Part shown: positions 42,785-52,339 of the stretch, in pieces
Position numbering within the stretch: position 1 is the stretch's first letter
Layout: each line of letters begins with the position of its first letter
NCBI RefSeq assembly: GCF_009796805.1
Contig: NZ_CP047029.1
Coordinates: forward strand, 4,292,001 to 4,356,000
Origin: Algibacter sp. L1A34
GTDB taxonomy: Bacteria > Bacteroidota > Bacteroidia > Flavobacteriales > Flavobacteriaceae
DNA: 64,000 nucleotides
Reading direction: 5' to 3'
The notes under the pieces: generated by a model
The model's database searches: none
What the model saw: only the letters and a program-made list of their open reading frames with translations
Told to the model about the DNA's origin: nothing
Position numbers and translations under genes: made by a program

Positions 42785-43025
42785 CAATCGTAAGCAATTA
42801 TTATAGATAACGAATCTAACAATCACTGAATTAACAGTCTATATGCGATCTTAATACTTCCCTAATAATAGAGAACGTAAGCAAAATGAATACAAACATG
42901 AATTAATTATAACTCAAAACCCTAATTTAATGTTGCTTAATATTCAATTAACTGATGTTTCTAATTTTCAATTTTCAAAAAAACCATCATCTTACAGCTT
43001 TAAACATCTCTTCATTAATTGTTTC
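42785..43025 (+). pseudogene. Decayed receiver-domain fragment fused to the kinase start
   Basis: ATTATTATAGATAACGAATC and, later, ATTCAATTAACTGATGTTTC match the LytTR regulator gene at 44944 and 45101 in order and spacing. Translation gives YFPN, then LIITQNPNLMLLNIQLTD, like the regulator's YFPN and LIQKENPDLVLLDIQLTD. Stops interrupt the first half. The end (FINCF) runs in frame into the histidine kinase. Confidence 0.7.
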
Positions 43026-44939
43026 TTATATTTCCTTCCATTTCTTGCTCAATGCGCAACGATTACAACTTTTAACGATACAAACAAAATCCAAGATTCT
43101 ATCAAAATAGATTTTAATCACAAAATAGATAAAGCGTACAACGACAGCCTGAAAATTGCATCTGCCTATTTTGAATATGGTAAAAACCTTAATAATAACG
43201 ACCAAAAAGAAACAGCAATAGATCACTTAAAAACGGCTTTAGATATTGCAAAAAAAATCAATAATGATAAACAAATTGCAGAATTTGGTAACTATCTAGC
43301 AAACCTATATTGGCAAGTAGGAATCTATAAACCATCTACCAACACCTACCTCTTAGCCTACAATAGTGCTATAAAAACAAAAGACAGCAGCCAAATGGCT
43401 AAAATAAGCATGAATTTAGCATCCAATTATAATTATTTAGGGGATTTTAACCAAGCTATAAAATATGCTCTTAATGCCTTAAAAATTAAGGAAACAGCAA
43501 AAGACATGGAGCGTATTTGTTACCACCATGTTGCGATGGCTACCATTTTTAAAGAAACCGATAATACTGAAAAATGGGAATACTACATTCAAAAAGCCTA
43601 CAAATTAAAGGATGTTGACAATTGTGCCTCACTTGGAGATATTGCTAAAATATATAATAATTTAGGATCTATTTCGGTAAGAAAAGGCGAGAATGAAAAA
43701 GCACTCGCCTATTTTGATACGCTTTTAGTTTTAAGTAAAGAGGTTGGTTTTAACAAAGGCATAAGTGCAGCTCTAGGAAATAGTTCGGATATATACAGAG
43801 ACCTCAACCAAAGCCAAAAAGCCTTAAACTTACTTATAGAAGCAGAACAATATTTTAGTGATCCTTATGAAGTTATTTCAAACAACAACAGTAAAGCAGA
43901 ACTATACCGATTATTAGGCCAAAATAAAAAAGCACTTAAATTATCCTTAAAAAACACAACGTTAAAGGATCTTCCTTTTTACTCTATGGAACACGAGAAA
44001 ACCCTGCGCCTTTTATATGAGGTAAATTCGGTTTTATTAAATTACAAAGAAGCATTACGCTGGAATGACTCGTTACGAATACTAGAAAACAAATTACACG
44101 ATTATAATGTACAAAAAGGTATTGAAGAATTAGAAACAGAATACGAAACCAAAAAAAAAGTACAGCAAATAGAGTTACTAACTACGGAAAATGAACTAAA
44201 AAATCAAAGAATTAAAGCAGGTATCGTAATTCTTTCCTTTTTAATAATTCTAATACTTCTTATACTTTACATTCTAAATATTAGAAACAAGCAAGCAGAA
44301 TTAAAACAGAATAATTTACGTTTACAGGTGCTTAGAACTCAAATGAATCCGCATTTTATCTTTAACGCTTTAGGTTCAATTCAAAATTTTATGATGAAAA
44401 ACGATGCACGTAAAGCATCACGTTATCTATCGCAGTTTGCTTCCTTAACGCGAGCAACACTAAATAATTCTACCGCGGAAAGCATCACCTTGGCAGATGA
44501 AATTAGTATGATAGAAAACTACATTGAATTAGAAAAAATGCGCAAGCAAAACAAGTTTGATTACACTATAAATTATGACGAAAATTTAGATTTAGATTTT
44601 ATAAGAATTCCACCAATGCTAAATCAACCTTTTATTGAAAACGCCATTAAACACGGCTTTAAAAATATTGATAAAGGAGGCTTGTTAAATATTACAATTA
44701 AAGATAAAATAGATTGGATTGAATTTATAATTGAAGATAACGGAGAAGGATTTCATGATGGTACAAAAGAAAAAGGCTATAAATCGATGGCCATGACTAT
44801 TTTTGAAAGCAGAAGAAAATTAATTAAACAGAAGTACAAAAAGGATTTTAAGTTTGAAATAGTAAATTTAAAAGACAAATATCCAAACCAAACAGGGGTA
44901 CGAGTAATTATAGATATTCCAATTTTAAACAATGATTAG
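42930..44939 (+). CDS. TPR sensor histidine kinase (LytS/YehU type)
   Basis: 669 residues as an open frame, but the first 32 come from the decayed receiver copy, so the original start is uncertain. A hydrophobic segment (FINCFLYFLPFLAQC near 28-42) may be an export signal. Residues about 45-400 hold TPR-like repeats (ALAYFDTLLVLSKEVGFNKG). A coiled coil and membrane segment follow near 429-450. The His_kinase domain has TQMNPHFIFNALGSIQNF (H475) and an HATPase with N box NAIKHGF near 571. It likely signals to the overlapping LytTR regulator. Confidence 0.87.
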   Translation: MLLNIQLTDVSNFQFSKKPSSYSFKHLFINCFLYFLPFLAQCATITTFNDTNKIQDSIKIDFNHKIDKAYNDSLKIASAYFEYGKNLNNNDQKETAIDHLKTALDIAKKINNDKQIAEFGNYLANLYWQVGIYKPSTNTYLLAYNSAIKTKDSSQMAKISMNLASNYNYLGDFNQAIKYALNALKIKETAKDMERICYHHVAMATIFKETDNTEKWEYYIQKAYKLKDVDNCASLGDIAKIYNNLGSISVRKGENEKALAYFDTLLVLSKEVGFNKGISAALGNSSDIYRDLNQSQKALNLLIEAEQYFSDPYEVISNNNSKAELYRLLGQNKKALKLSLKNTTLKDLPFYSMEHEKTLRLLYEVNSVLLNYKEALRWNDSLRILENKLHDYNVQKGIEELETEYETKKKVQQIELLTTENELKNQRIKAGIVILSFLIILILLILYILNIRNKQAELKQNNLRLQVLRTQMNPHFIFNALGSIQNFMMKNDARKASRYLSQFASLTRATLNNSTAESITLADEISMIENYIELEKMRKQNKFDYTINYDENLDLDFIRIPPMLNQPFIENAIKHGFKNIDKGGLLNITIKDKIDWIEFIIEDNGEGFHDGTKEKGYKSMAMTIFESRRKLIKQKYKKDFKFEIVNLKDKYPNQTGVRVIIDIPILNND

Positions 44940-45681
44940 AGCCATTATTATAGACGACGAATCTGCAATGCAAGAGGTAAATAGCCAATTGTTAGCTGAG
45001 TATTTTCCAAATATTGAACAAGTTGGAACAGCCAATAGTATTACCTCTGGTATTGCCTTAATCCAAAAAGAAAATCCAGATTTGGTTTTACTAGATATTC
45101 AATTAACAGATGGTTCTGGTTTTCAGTTGTTACAAAAATTACCTTCTTATGATTTTAAAGTGGTTTTCATTACGGCTTTCGATTCGTTTGCTATAAAAGC
45201 GATAAAATTTAGTGCCATAGATTATATTTTAAAACCCGTAAACGAAATAGAATTTCAACAAGCTATTCAACGTGCGGTAGATTTAATAAAAAGTAAAGAT
45301 CACACAGCATCACAAGTAAATGTTTTAATGGATTCGTTAAAAAAAGAAATCCAAAGTAAAAAACTTGTATTGCGCACCTCACACTCTATACATATCGTAG
45401 ATATTAGCGATATTCATTTTTGCAAGAGCGATAACAGTTATACTACATTTTATTTTGAAGACGATGAAAAAATACTCGTCTCTAAAAGCCTAAAAGATTA
45501 CGAAAGTCTACTGAAAGAATATGGCTTTTTCAGACCACACCAATCTTATTTAGTAAACCTTAATCACATAAAAAAAGTAGACAAAACAGATCATGGTTTT
45601 ATTATTATGAAAAATAAAAAGGAAATTCCAATTTCTACGCGTCAAATGAAAAACCTTATTAATTTATTAGATAGCTTATAA
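44932..45681 (+). CDS. LytTR-family response regulator
   Basis: 249 residues: a receiver domain with acidic pocket D8-D9, phospho-acceptor D55 (LVLLDIQLTDGSGF) and K near 108 (YILKPVNE), then a LytTR DNA-binding domain (about 140-249; FCKSDNSYTTFYFED, RPHQSYLVNLNHIKKV). The start overlaps the kinase stop by 8 nt, so they are co-translated. Targets are unknown; the downstream envelope genes are candidates. Confidence 0.92.
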   Translation: MIRAIIIDDESAMQEVNSQLLAEYFPNIEQVGTANSITSGIALIQKENPDLVLLDIQLTDGSGFQLLQKLPSYDFKVVFITAFDSFAIKAIKFSAIDYILKPVNEIEFQQAIQRAVDLIKSKDHTASQVNVLMDSLKKEIQSKKLVLRTSHSIHIVDISDIHFCKSDNSYTTFYFEDDEKILVSKSLKDYESLLKEYGFFRPHQSYLVNLNHIKKVDKTDHGFIIMKNKKEIPISTRQMKNLINLLDSL

Positions 45682-46049
45682 AAGTTCGCTTTACGTTTTA
45701 GGTCGTTTCTTAAGTCAGATTCAAACGCTTTTCTTGCGAATTCAAATTACGTAATACTATACTGAACACATACAGCTATCTTTAATACAATGATAATGCC
45801 CTTGCGACATATTAACTTAAACACTAAGGATACAATTCAATGTTCAAGTTAAAATAGTTACTTTTCTGTAACAACCCCCTTCTATCTGTTTATCAAGAAC
45901 ATATTAATACTTTCCACTAGAAAGCAAAACAATAATTTGCAAATTCCATCGAAAAACCAACGAATTCAAATTATGGTGTAGCACAATCAAATTGAGCACA
46001 AAAACAACTTCGTATGCGTTGTAAATTTATAGTACCAACAACACATATT
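45682..46049. other. Intergenic region before the envelope-protein block
   Basis: About 370 bp. No reading frame, strong hairpin or TAnnTTTG match is seen. TAATTTG near 45927 is one base short of the consensus. Confidence 0.4.
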
Positions 46050-47348
46050 ATGAAAACTTTAGAATCAAAAACATCGTCTAAATTTCTATTTAAGATACTA
46101 ATAGTACTTAGTCTATTAATAGTAATTCCTCAAAATTCAAATGCACAGCTCTTAAAACGGTTAAAAAAGAAAGCAGAAGATAAAATAGAACGTGAAGCTG
46201 AAAAAAGAGCCGAAAAACGGATCAACAAAAAAATTGATAAAGAATATGACAAAGTTGAAGATGCTATAGATGGCAAAGACACAGAGAACAAAACGAAAAC
46301 GGATAGCATTTCAAAAAAAGAAAACTCTGATAAAAATACTATCGAAAATAAAACTGAATCTAACGCAAAAGAGAAAAACCAACAACCAACTGTAGTTTGG
46401 AATAAGTTTGATTTTGTACCTGGCGATACCGTAATTTTTGAAGACGGACCAAGTACCGACGAAGAAAATGGAGAGTTTCCAAGTAGGTGGGATTTGTATA
46501 GTGGAAATGTAGAAATTGGGAATGTTGATGGCGAAAATGTGATTATGTTTCTTAGTCACCAATCTTACATTATACCATACCTTAAAAATTCTAATGAAGA
46601 TTATTTACCCGATGTTTTTACTGTAGAATTAGATGTATGGTTTACAAAAGGATACACAACATCAAACAGATTATGGATTTATTTATGTGACAAAAAAAAC
46701 AATAAACAAAAGACAGAAAGATTAGTTGTAATGCCTCATAGTTTAGGTTTTGCGTCTTCTAGCAAAGATTATCCAGGAACTGAAAAGATAGGATGGTCAA
46801 AAGAGCTTGAAGGATCATGGAAACACATTTCTATGGCTTATACCAAAGGAAAATTCAAAGCCTATTTTAACGATACACGTTTAATAAATGTTCCCCATTT
46901 AGAAATTAATCCTTCTGGAATTACTATTGAAGCAGGTAATGACAATATGTATATCAAAAATGTACGTATTGCTAAAGGAGGTGTAAAATATTACGACCGT
47001 GTGCTTTCTGAAGGAAAAATTATTGTAAACGGCATCAAATTCGATGTTAACAAAGCAACATTAAAACCAGAAAGTATGGGGCCTATTAACAAAATTTTCC
47101 AACTCATGCAAAAACAACCAGAGCTAAACTTTAGTGTAGAAGGACATACAGATGCTGATGGTGGAGATGACACAAACATGACCCTATCTAAAGCTAGAGG
47201 AAAAGCAGTTATGGATAAATTAATAGCAATGGGAATTGCTGAAAGCCGACTTAAATCTAACGGCTTTGGAGAAAGTAAACCAATAGACAACAACAGTACT
47301 CCAGAAGGCAAAGCCAACAACAGACGTGTAGAATTTGTAAAATTTTAA
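46050..47348 (+). CDS. OmpA-family protein with secreted N-terminal domain
   Basis: About 432 residues from ATG 46050; the in-frame ATG at 46014 would put 12 residues before the signal peptide. Signal peptide to NSNAQ, then a Lys/Glu-rich coiled stretch (KAEDKIEREAEKRAEKRINK near 41-60), a central beta-rich laminin-G-like region, and a C-terminal OmpA domain (NGIKFDVNKATLKPES; VEGHTDADGG; LSKARGKAV; NNRRVEF) that binds peptidoglycan. It first heads a block of six exported proteins. Confidence 0.85.
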   Translation: MKTLESKTSSKFLFKILIVLSLLIVIPQNSNAQLLKRLKKKAEDKIEREAEKRAEKRINKKIDKEYDKVEDAIDGKDTENKTKTDSISKKENSDKNTIENKTESNAKEKNQQPTVVWNKFDFVPGDTVIFEDGPSTDEENGEFPSRWDLYSGNVEIGNVDGENVIMFLSHQSYIIPYLKNSNEDYLPDVFTVELDVWFTKGYTTSNRLWIYLCDKKNNKQKTERLVVMPHSLGFASSSKDYPGTEKIGWSKELEGSWKHISMAYTKGKFKAYFNDTRLINVPHLEINPSGITIEAGNDNMYIKNVRIAKGGVKYYDRVLSEGKIIVNGIKFDVNKATLKPESMGPINKIFQLMQKQPELNFSVEGHTDADGGDDTNMTLSKARGKAVMDKLIAMGIAESRLKSNGFGESKPIDNNSTPEGKANNRRVEFVKF

Positions 47349-47373
47349 ATTAATTATTAAATAAAAACCAATC

Positions 47374-47934
47374 ATGAACAAAACAAAATTATTTTTCGCA
47401 ACTGCAATTATAGCAATGATTGCATTAACAACAAATCAATTAGAAGCACAAGACTCTAAAATTTTAGCAGGAGGAGGTATTGCTTATGCAACAGAAATAA
47501 ATTCAGCCGCCATCTTTGCTAAAGGTGTTTACCAAATTAATGATGAATGGGAAGCTTCTCTAGGTATTAACTATTACTTCCCAAAAGATGAAGGGCCATA
47601 TGAAATAAAATGGTTAGGATTTGATCTAGATGCACATTATGTATTTTCAAAAACGGATGATCTCAACATCTATGGTATTGCGGGCATAAATATTTTGCGT
47701 GTTAGTATTCCTAGTTATGATATCTATTATGGCGATTCAGATTATGATTTCCCTTATGATGAAGAACCTTCTACATCAACTAGTTCTATAAGCGATACAA
47801 ATACGGGTATAAATTTAGGTGTTGGTGCACGCTACCTATTGGCGGAAAATTTATACGGTTTAGGTGAAGCTAAATATGCTTTAAACAATGATGGATATCT
47901 ACAACTAAGCGTAGGTGTTCTGTTTGGGTTTTAA
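47374..47934 (+). CDS. Outer-membrane beta-barrel protein
   Basis: 186 residues with a signal peptide (cleavage near LEAQ, 26), then alternating aromatic beta strands: WEASLGINYYFPKDEG, GFDLDAHYVFSKTDD, GINLGVGARYLLAENLYGLGEAKYAL and a C-terminal QLSVGVLFGF ending in Phe, as in small OM barrels. An acidic, Tyr/Ser-rich loop (SYDIYYGDSDYDFPYDEEPS) faces outward. It follows the OmpA gene after 25 nt, probably in the same operon. Confidence 0.82.
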   Translation: MNKTKLFFATAIIAMIALTTNQLEAQDSKILAGGGIAYATEINSAAIFAKGVYQINDEWEASLGINYYFPKDEGPYEIKWLGFDLDAHYVFSKTDDLNIYGIAGINILRVSIPSYDIYYGDSDYDFPYDEEPSTSTSSISDTNTGINLGVGARYLLAENLYGLGEAKYALNNDGYLQLSVGVLFGF

Positions 47935-48020
47935 AATCCATTCCGTTTTAACAAGAGTAAACTAAACATCCTTTATCAACATTAAAAAAATATAAAAAAT
48001 AATCACAAAATAAACAAATC

Positions 48021-48497
48021 ATGAAAAAATCAATGACACTAATCGCAATATTAGTTAGCATTTTTAGTCTAACGTTAACTTCTTGCAGTAGTGATGACGA
48101 CAACACTAACTCTAGCCCAGAAGTAGAAACAGGAAGCTATAAAATTTATTTAGATGGTGCGCTTTTCTTAGAAGGGACAAATGCGCAAGTGGGTCTAATT
48201 AAAGACAACCAAGGCAACTATGTAAATACTGTTACTATAGGTACAGGTACTGAAGTTGTAATTGTACTTTCTGGTTTTCCAACAACAATTGGTGAGATAT
48301 CAACTATGGTTTATGATGGTGACCCTGGAGTAAATATTTTAACAGAACAAAACCTATATGATACAAGATCAGGAACTTTGACACGCACATCAGCTAGCAA
48401 AATATCATTTGACGGAACATGCACAGACTGGCCTAATTTACAATCCTATAGCATAACGGGATATATAGAATCTGAAGCCTGGAAAGTTATAAACTAA
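48021..48497 (+). CDS. Lipoprotein of unknown function
   Basis: 158 residues. Lipobox LTLTSCSSDDD with Cys near 22, the Asp-rich +2 region common in Bacteroidota lipoproteins. The mature part is beta-rich (GSYKIYLDGALFLEGTNAQV near 42-61; FPTTIGEISTMVYDGDPGV). It may be surface exposed. Family not recognised. Confidence 0.78.
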   Translation: MKKSMTLIAILVSIFSLTLTSCSSDDDNTNSSPEVETGSYKIYLDGALFLEGTNAQVGLIKDNQGNYVNTVTIGTGTEVVIVLSGFPTTIGEISTMVYDGDPGVNILTEQNLYDTRSGTLTRTSASKISFDGTCTDWPNLQSYSITGYIESEAWKVIN

Positions 48498-48685
48498 TCG
48501 CTCAGTAATAAAGAATTCATTCTTTTAATAAGAGTAACTAGTAACACAAATTTAGGGGGATGCAGGAGTGCAGACTTAAAACATATAATGCTATTAATCA
48601 ATAATAAGCTTGTACTCCTGCTATTTTAAGTACACAAAAACTGCTTTTAAGTAGTCAACATTAATAATTTATTTAGTCTGTAATC

Positions 48686-49906
48686 ATGAAAAATATAGTC
48701 CTTTTTTTTACCGTATTTATACTAGGTGTTAGTCAATCTCATGCCCAAAAAGAAAAAATAACAGGGAACTGGCTCATCACTAAAGTTGAAGTTAAGAATA
48801 AAGTTATTACTCCTTACCAAGTTATGAATTACAACAAAGATGGAAAAATGATTACCATGGGAATAGAAGTTGGCGCATGGGAATACCATAAGAAAAACCA
48901 TTCTATTGTAACCAAATCTGAATTTGACAAAGATTTTAATGGTGAAAATAAAATTCTAAAACTGTCTGACACCGCATTAATTGTTTTAAAAGATGACGCA
49001 AAAGTTTATTATAACAAGATCGATTTAAATCAAGTGTCTAAAGAAAATGCTAACTCTGGTTTAATAGGGTCTTGGCGACTAAATAATGAAGAAAACCCAG
49101 AAACCATTCATCTATTAACATTCACATCTCCAGATAATTTTCTTTTAATCACTAAAGATTATGGAATGCAATCCAAATCAAAAGGCACATGGATATTCAA
49201 TAAAAAAGATAAAACCGTAATCTTAATTGGTTTTTCCATGGAGCATTTCAAAGGTTTAAACAAAGTAATTCATATTTCTGAAAATCGAATTTCATTAGAA
49301 AATAAGAGTGTCACATATGCTTTTACAAAAGAAGAAAATCAAGCCAACACAATAGAACATTTGGTATTTTCTCAAGACGATTTTTTTAATGAGAATGAAG
49401 ATTTTAAATATGAGGAGGAGGAAAAAAATCTACCATGGAATGATTGGAGTGCCATGAAACCCGACATCTTAAATGTAAAACAATTAGTATATACCCATTC
49501 AAGCTTAATCCCAGATACAACTTCTTTTGAAAATAAAACCCTTACCGCAAATGTAGAGGTAAACATGGACGAAGAAGCGTATTATATTGATAATATATTT
49601 ATAGGTTTTGATAGCTATAACGTACCTGAAGATACCGAATTCCCTATCAATTCGTTTGATGATTACAACAAATTATACCCATTAGAAGAAGCCACGTTTA
49701 GAATACAAGGTGAGGAAACCATAACAACTGCTGCTGGTTCATTTAATTGCACTGTTGTAGAAGCTATTAAAGATGATGTAAGACAAAAACTATGGATGAT
49801 TAACGATAAACTCGGTGTTTATGCTAAAATCATTGAAGAAAATCCTGATGAACATTTTGGTTATTACGACCGCTATGAATTACAAGAAATAATTTATAAT
49901 AATTAA
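48686..49906 (+). CDS. Secreted lipocalin-like multi-domain protein
   Basis: 406 residues, signal peptide ending SHAQ (21). Two lipocalin-like starts are visible: KITGNWLITKVEVKN near 24-38 and GLIGSWRLNNEENP near 125-138, each followed by strands that end in a hydrophobic KDKTVILIGF-type motif. The last 130 residues form a separate domain (EETITTAAGSFNCTVVEAIK near 344-363) resembling DUF3108-like or TapB-like folds. Periplasmic or exported. Function is unknown. Confidence 0.75.
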   Translation: MKNIVLFFTVFILGVSQSHAQKEKITGNWLITKVEVKNKVITPYQVMNYNKDGKMITMGIEVGAWEYHKKNHSIVTKSEFDKDFNGENKILKLSDTALIVLKDDAKVYYNKIDLNQVSKENANSGLIGSWRLNNEENPETIHLLTFTSPDNFLLITKDYGMQSKSKGTWIFNKKDKTVILIGFSMEHFKGLNKVIHISENRISLENKSVTYAFTKEENQANTIEHLVFSQDDFFNENEDFKYEEEEKNLPWNDWSAMKPDILNVKQLVYTHSSLIPDTTSFENKTLTANVEVNMDEEAYYIDNIFIGFDSYNVPEDTEFPINSFDDYNKLYPLEEATFRIQGEETITTAAGSFNCTVVEAIKDDVRQKLWMINDKLGVYAKIIEENPDEHFGYYDRYELQEIIYNN

Positions 49907-49937
49907 TTCAATTTTAAACTCTAAAATAAATAACATC

Positions 49938-50456
49938 ATGAAAAACACTGTAAAAATTTTAACGGTATTACTTATTTGTTTCACATTCACATCTTGCGAT
50001 GATGACATCTTAGATGTAGATTTTAACACTACAGTAACAGCAACCATTGTTGCACACGTTGACCAAGATCAAGAAACTATTGACGAAAGTGTTGTTTTAA
50101 GTTTAGACAACAATGACACACATGATTATTTAGATAATATCAAAAACGTGAAAATTAAAAAATTAACATACAAAATCATCAGTTTTTCTGGAGATGTTGA
50201 AGGCTATATTGATGTAGATTTTTATGCAGATACTATTACATTAACCACAGAAGAGTTCTTTGTAAAAGAAGCTTTTGATGCTACTACAATTTTTGAAGTT
50301 ACAGATGTAAGTAAACTGAATACCATGGCTAATTTATTAAAAAACAATAATAGTACTACAGTTGGTATTATAGGACAATGTTTAGCCGTTGAAGAAGCCA
50401 TGGACTTTAACATTGAAGTTACTGCTGAATTAGAAGTTACAGCAAACCCATTATAA
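49938..50456 (+). CDS. Lipoprotein of unknown function
   Basis: 172 residues. Lipobox FTFTSCDDD (Cys near 20). The mature part is beta-rich with no aromatic barrel pattern (KNVKIKKLTYKIISFSGDVE near 68-87; a VTAELEV tail). It lies 31 nt after the lipocalin-like gene and 18 nt before the next gene, so a single operon is likely. Confidence 0.78.
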   Translation: MKNTVKILTVLLICFTFTSCDDDILDVDFNTTVTATIVAHVDQDQETIDESVVLSLDNNDTHDYLDNIKNVKIKKLTYKIISFSGDVEGYIDVDFYADTITLTTEEFFVKEAFDATTIFEVTDVSKLNTMANLLKNNNSTTVGIIGQCLAVEEAMDFNIEVTAELEVTANPL

Positions 50457-50474
50457 TTTATAAATCTTAATAAA

Positions 50475-51374
50475 ATGAAAACTCTTACCATAATAATCTT
50501 TGCATTACTCCTAGTGAGTTGTAAAGAAAACAAAAACAATACGTTTACAGATGTTTCTACAAAAACAGAAACACAAGACACGCAACTAAAGCGCTATAAA
50601 GTGCAATCTGGTATTATTAAATATAAAACCACAATTGCAGGAGCGGTAATGGGTAGTAAAATTACAGGTAACGGTACCGGAAGCAAATATTTTAAAAACT
50701 ATGGTGCTATTGAACTGGTAGAAGAAGAAACTTCTCAAACTACGGTTGCTAATATACTTGGAAACAAATCCACCAACACAACTAATTCGCACACCATCAA
50801 TAAACTAGATAATAGTGTTAGCTATAATGTAAATTTTAAACAGAAAAAAATCTACAAACAAAAGAATATGGCTATGGAATTAACCAAGCAATTTCAACCC
50901 AACAAAGATGCCGGAGAAGCAGGAAAAAATATATTTAAAACTATTGGAGGAAAGCAAACAGGCACAGAAACTTATAAAGGATACGATTGTGAAATTTGGG
51001 AAACCATGGGAATTAAACAATGGATATATAAAGGAGTTACTTTAAAAACTGTTGCTGCCTTAATGGGAATTACAACCACCACAGAGGCTATAACGGTAAA
51101 ATTTGACATATCTATTCCAGACAGCAAATTTAATTTACCAAATTATCCTATTGCAGAGCAGGAAAACATGCTTGGCGAAATAGAATTCAACTCCGAAGAT
51201 TTTGACGTAGATTATGAAGGCATTAAAGACGACATGAATAGAGTTAAAAAAATGTCTTTCGAGGATTGGAAACAACATGCCATTGCAAACGATGAAGAAA
51301 TGCAAGAAATGAGTGAAGAAGATTTACGTAAAACGTACAATATAATTCAGAAAATGATAAAAACACGAGAGTAA
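50475..51374 (+). CDS. Lipoprotein, DUF4412-like
   Basis: 299 residues. Lipobox ALLLVSCKEN (Cys near 16). Residues about 45-215 track the layout of secreted proteins of the DUF4412 type (SGIIKYKTTIAGAVMGSKIT; ETYKGYDCEIWETMGIKQWI; GVTLKT), usually a beta barrel-like sheet. The C-terminus is charged and helical (EEMQEMSEEDLRKTYNIIQK). The assignment is from pattern memory. Confidence 0.7.
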   Translation: MKTLTIIIFALLLVSCKENKNNTFTDVSTKTETQDTQLKRYKVQSGIIKYKTTIAGAVMGSKITGNGTGSKYFKNYGAIELVEEETSQTTVANILGNKSTNTTNSHTINKLDNSVSYNVNFKQKKIYKQKNMAMELTKQFQPNKDAGEAGKNIFKTIGGKQTGTETYKGYDCEIWETMGIKQWIYKGVTLKTVAALMGITTTTEAITVKFDISIPDSKFNLPNYPIAEQENMLGEIEFNSEDFDVDYEGIKDDMNRVKKMSFEDWKQHAIANDEEMQEMSEEDLRKTYNIIQKMIKTRE

Positions 51375-51563
51375 TTAAAAACCGAGAATTAAAGTTCTAC
51401 AACTTTGCCTTTTGTTTTTTTATTTACTCCTAAAAACACGTATAACTTTTAAAAGTCTATTTATTAATCAAAAATAGAATGGTTAATTTTGATTAAAACT
51501 ACCACTTGGTTTTGTGAAAAACCACTAACTTCGTTTAACGACTTATATCATTAAATTAAAATA

Positions 51564-52214
51564 ATGAAAAATTTAAAAGAACAAACTGATGCTAAAATTG
51601 CAGCCGGACGACAAGCTAATCCAGACTTCATGAAAGGCGTTGATGATGTTATTATTAAAGCAAAAGCTTTCCAACAGGGAGAGAATGCTATTAAAATTGG
51701 AAAAAAAGCTCCAGGTTTCGAGCTACCCAACCCTAACGGAGAATCTATATCATTAGATACATTATTAAATAAAGGCCCTCTCGTTATTACATTTTATCGT
51801 GGTGATTGGTGTCCTTACTGTAACTTACAACTTAGAGCCTTACAAGCCAGATTAAGCGATATTCATGAACTAGGTGCAACATTAGTTGCCATAAGTCCAC
51901 AAGTACCCGATGGGTCTATGACAAAAAATGAAATTAGTGAAATGGAATTTATTGTATTGTCTGATCAAGATGCAAAAATTGCATCACAATATGGTGTTGC
52001 CTGGGAAGTACCGGAGTTTTTGCTGGATCACATGCGAGTAGATCGCAATCTTGACTTAGAAAAAATCAATAATGGAAATAGTAATATATTACCAATTCCT
52101 GCTACGTTTATATTGGGAAGTGACGGGATAGTTAAATGGAACTATGTTAATGTTGATTATAGAACACGTTCTGAACCTGAGGAGATTATTGAGGCCCTAA
52201 AAAAGCTGACTTAA
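51564..52214 (+). CDS. Peroxiredoxin (AhpC/TSA family)
   Basis: 216 residues. Thioredoxin-like fold with ITFYRGDWCPYCNLQLRALQ near 75-94; C83 and C86 form a CPYC motif, with C83 in the peroxidatic position. It probably reduces hydrogen peroxide or organic peroxides with thiol donors in the cytosol. No signal peptide. Single gene with about 190 nt of upstream DNA. Confidence 0.87.
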   Translation: MKNLKEQTDAKIAAGRQANPDFMKGVDDVIIKAKAFQQGENAIKIGKKAPGFELPNPNGESISLDTLLNKGPLVITFYRGDWCPYCNLQLRALQARLSDIHELGATLVAISPQVPDGSMTKNEISEMEFIVLSDQDAKIASQYGVAWEVPEFLLDHMRVDRNLDLEKINNGNSNILPIPATFILGSDGIVKWNYVNVDYRTRSEPEEIIEALKKLT

Positions 52215-52263
52215 CAACTTATTGTTGTTGTTATTGTTATTGTTAAAATAAGTCAACTTCATT

Positions 52264-52279
52264 AATAACATATGTTATT
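52264..52279. promoter_or_regulatory. Perfect 16-bp palindrome between peroxiredoxin and acetyltransferase
   Basis: AATAACATATGTTATT reads the same on both strands. It is 61 nt before the acetyltransferase ATG and could be an operator; in such AT-rich DNA chance is possible. Confidence 0.3.
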
Positions 52280-52339
52280 TAAGTGTATCTGAAATATAAA
52301 ATAAAACAGTTGGACTAAGCGCTATAGACAATGAAATAA

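Noticed and set aside
46311-47320. Minus-strand frames opposite the OmpA-family gene
   Set aside because: Shadows of a well-supported plus-strand gene with clear domains.
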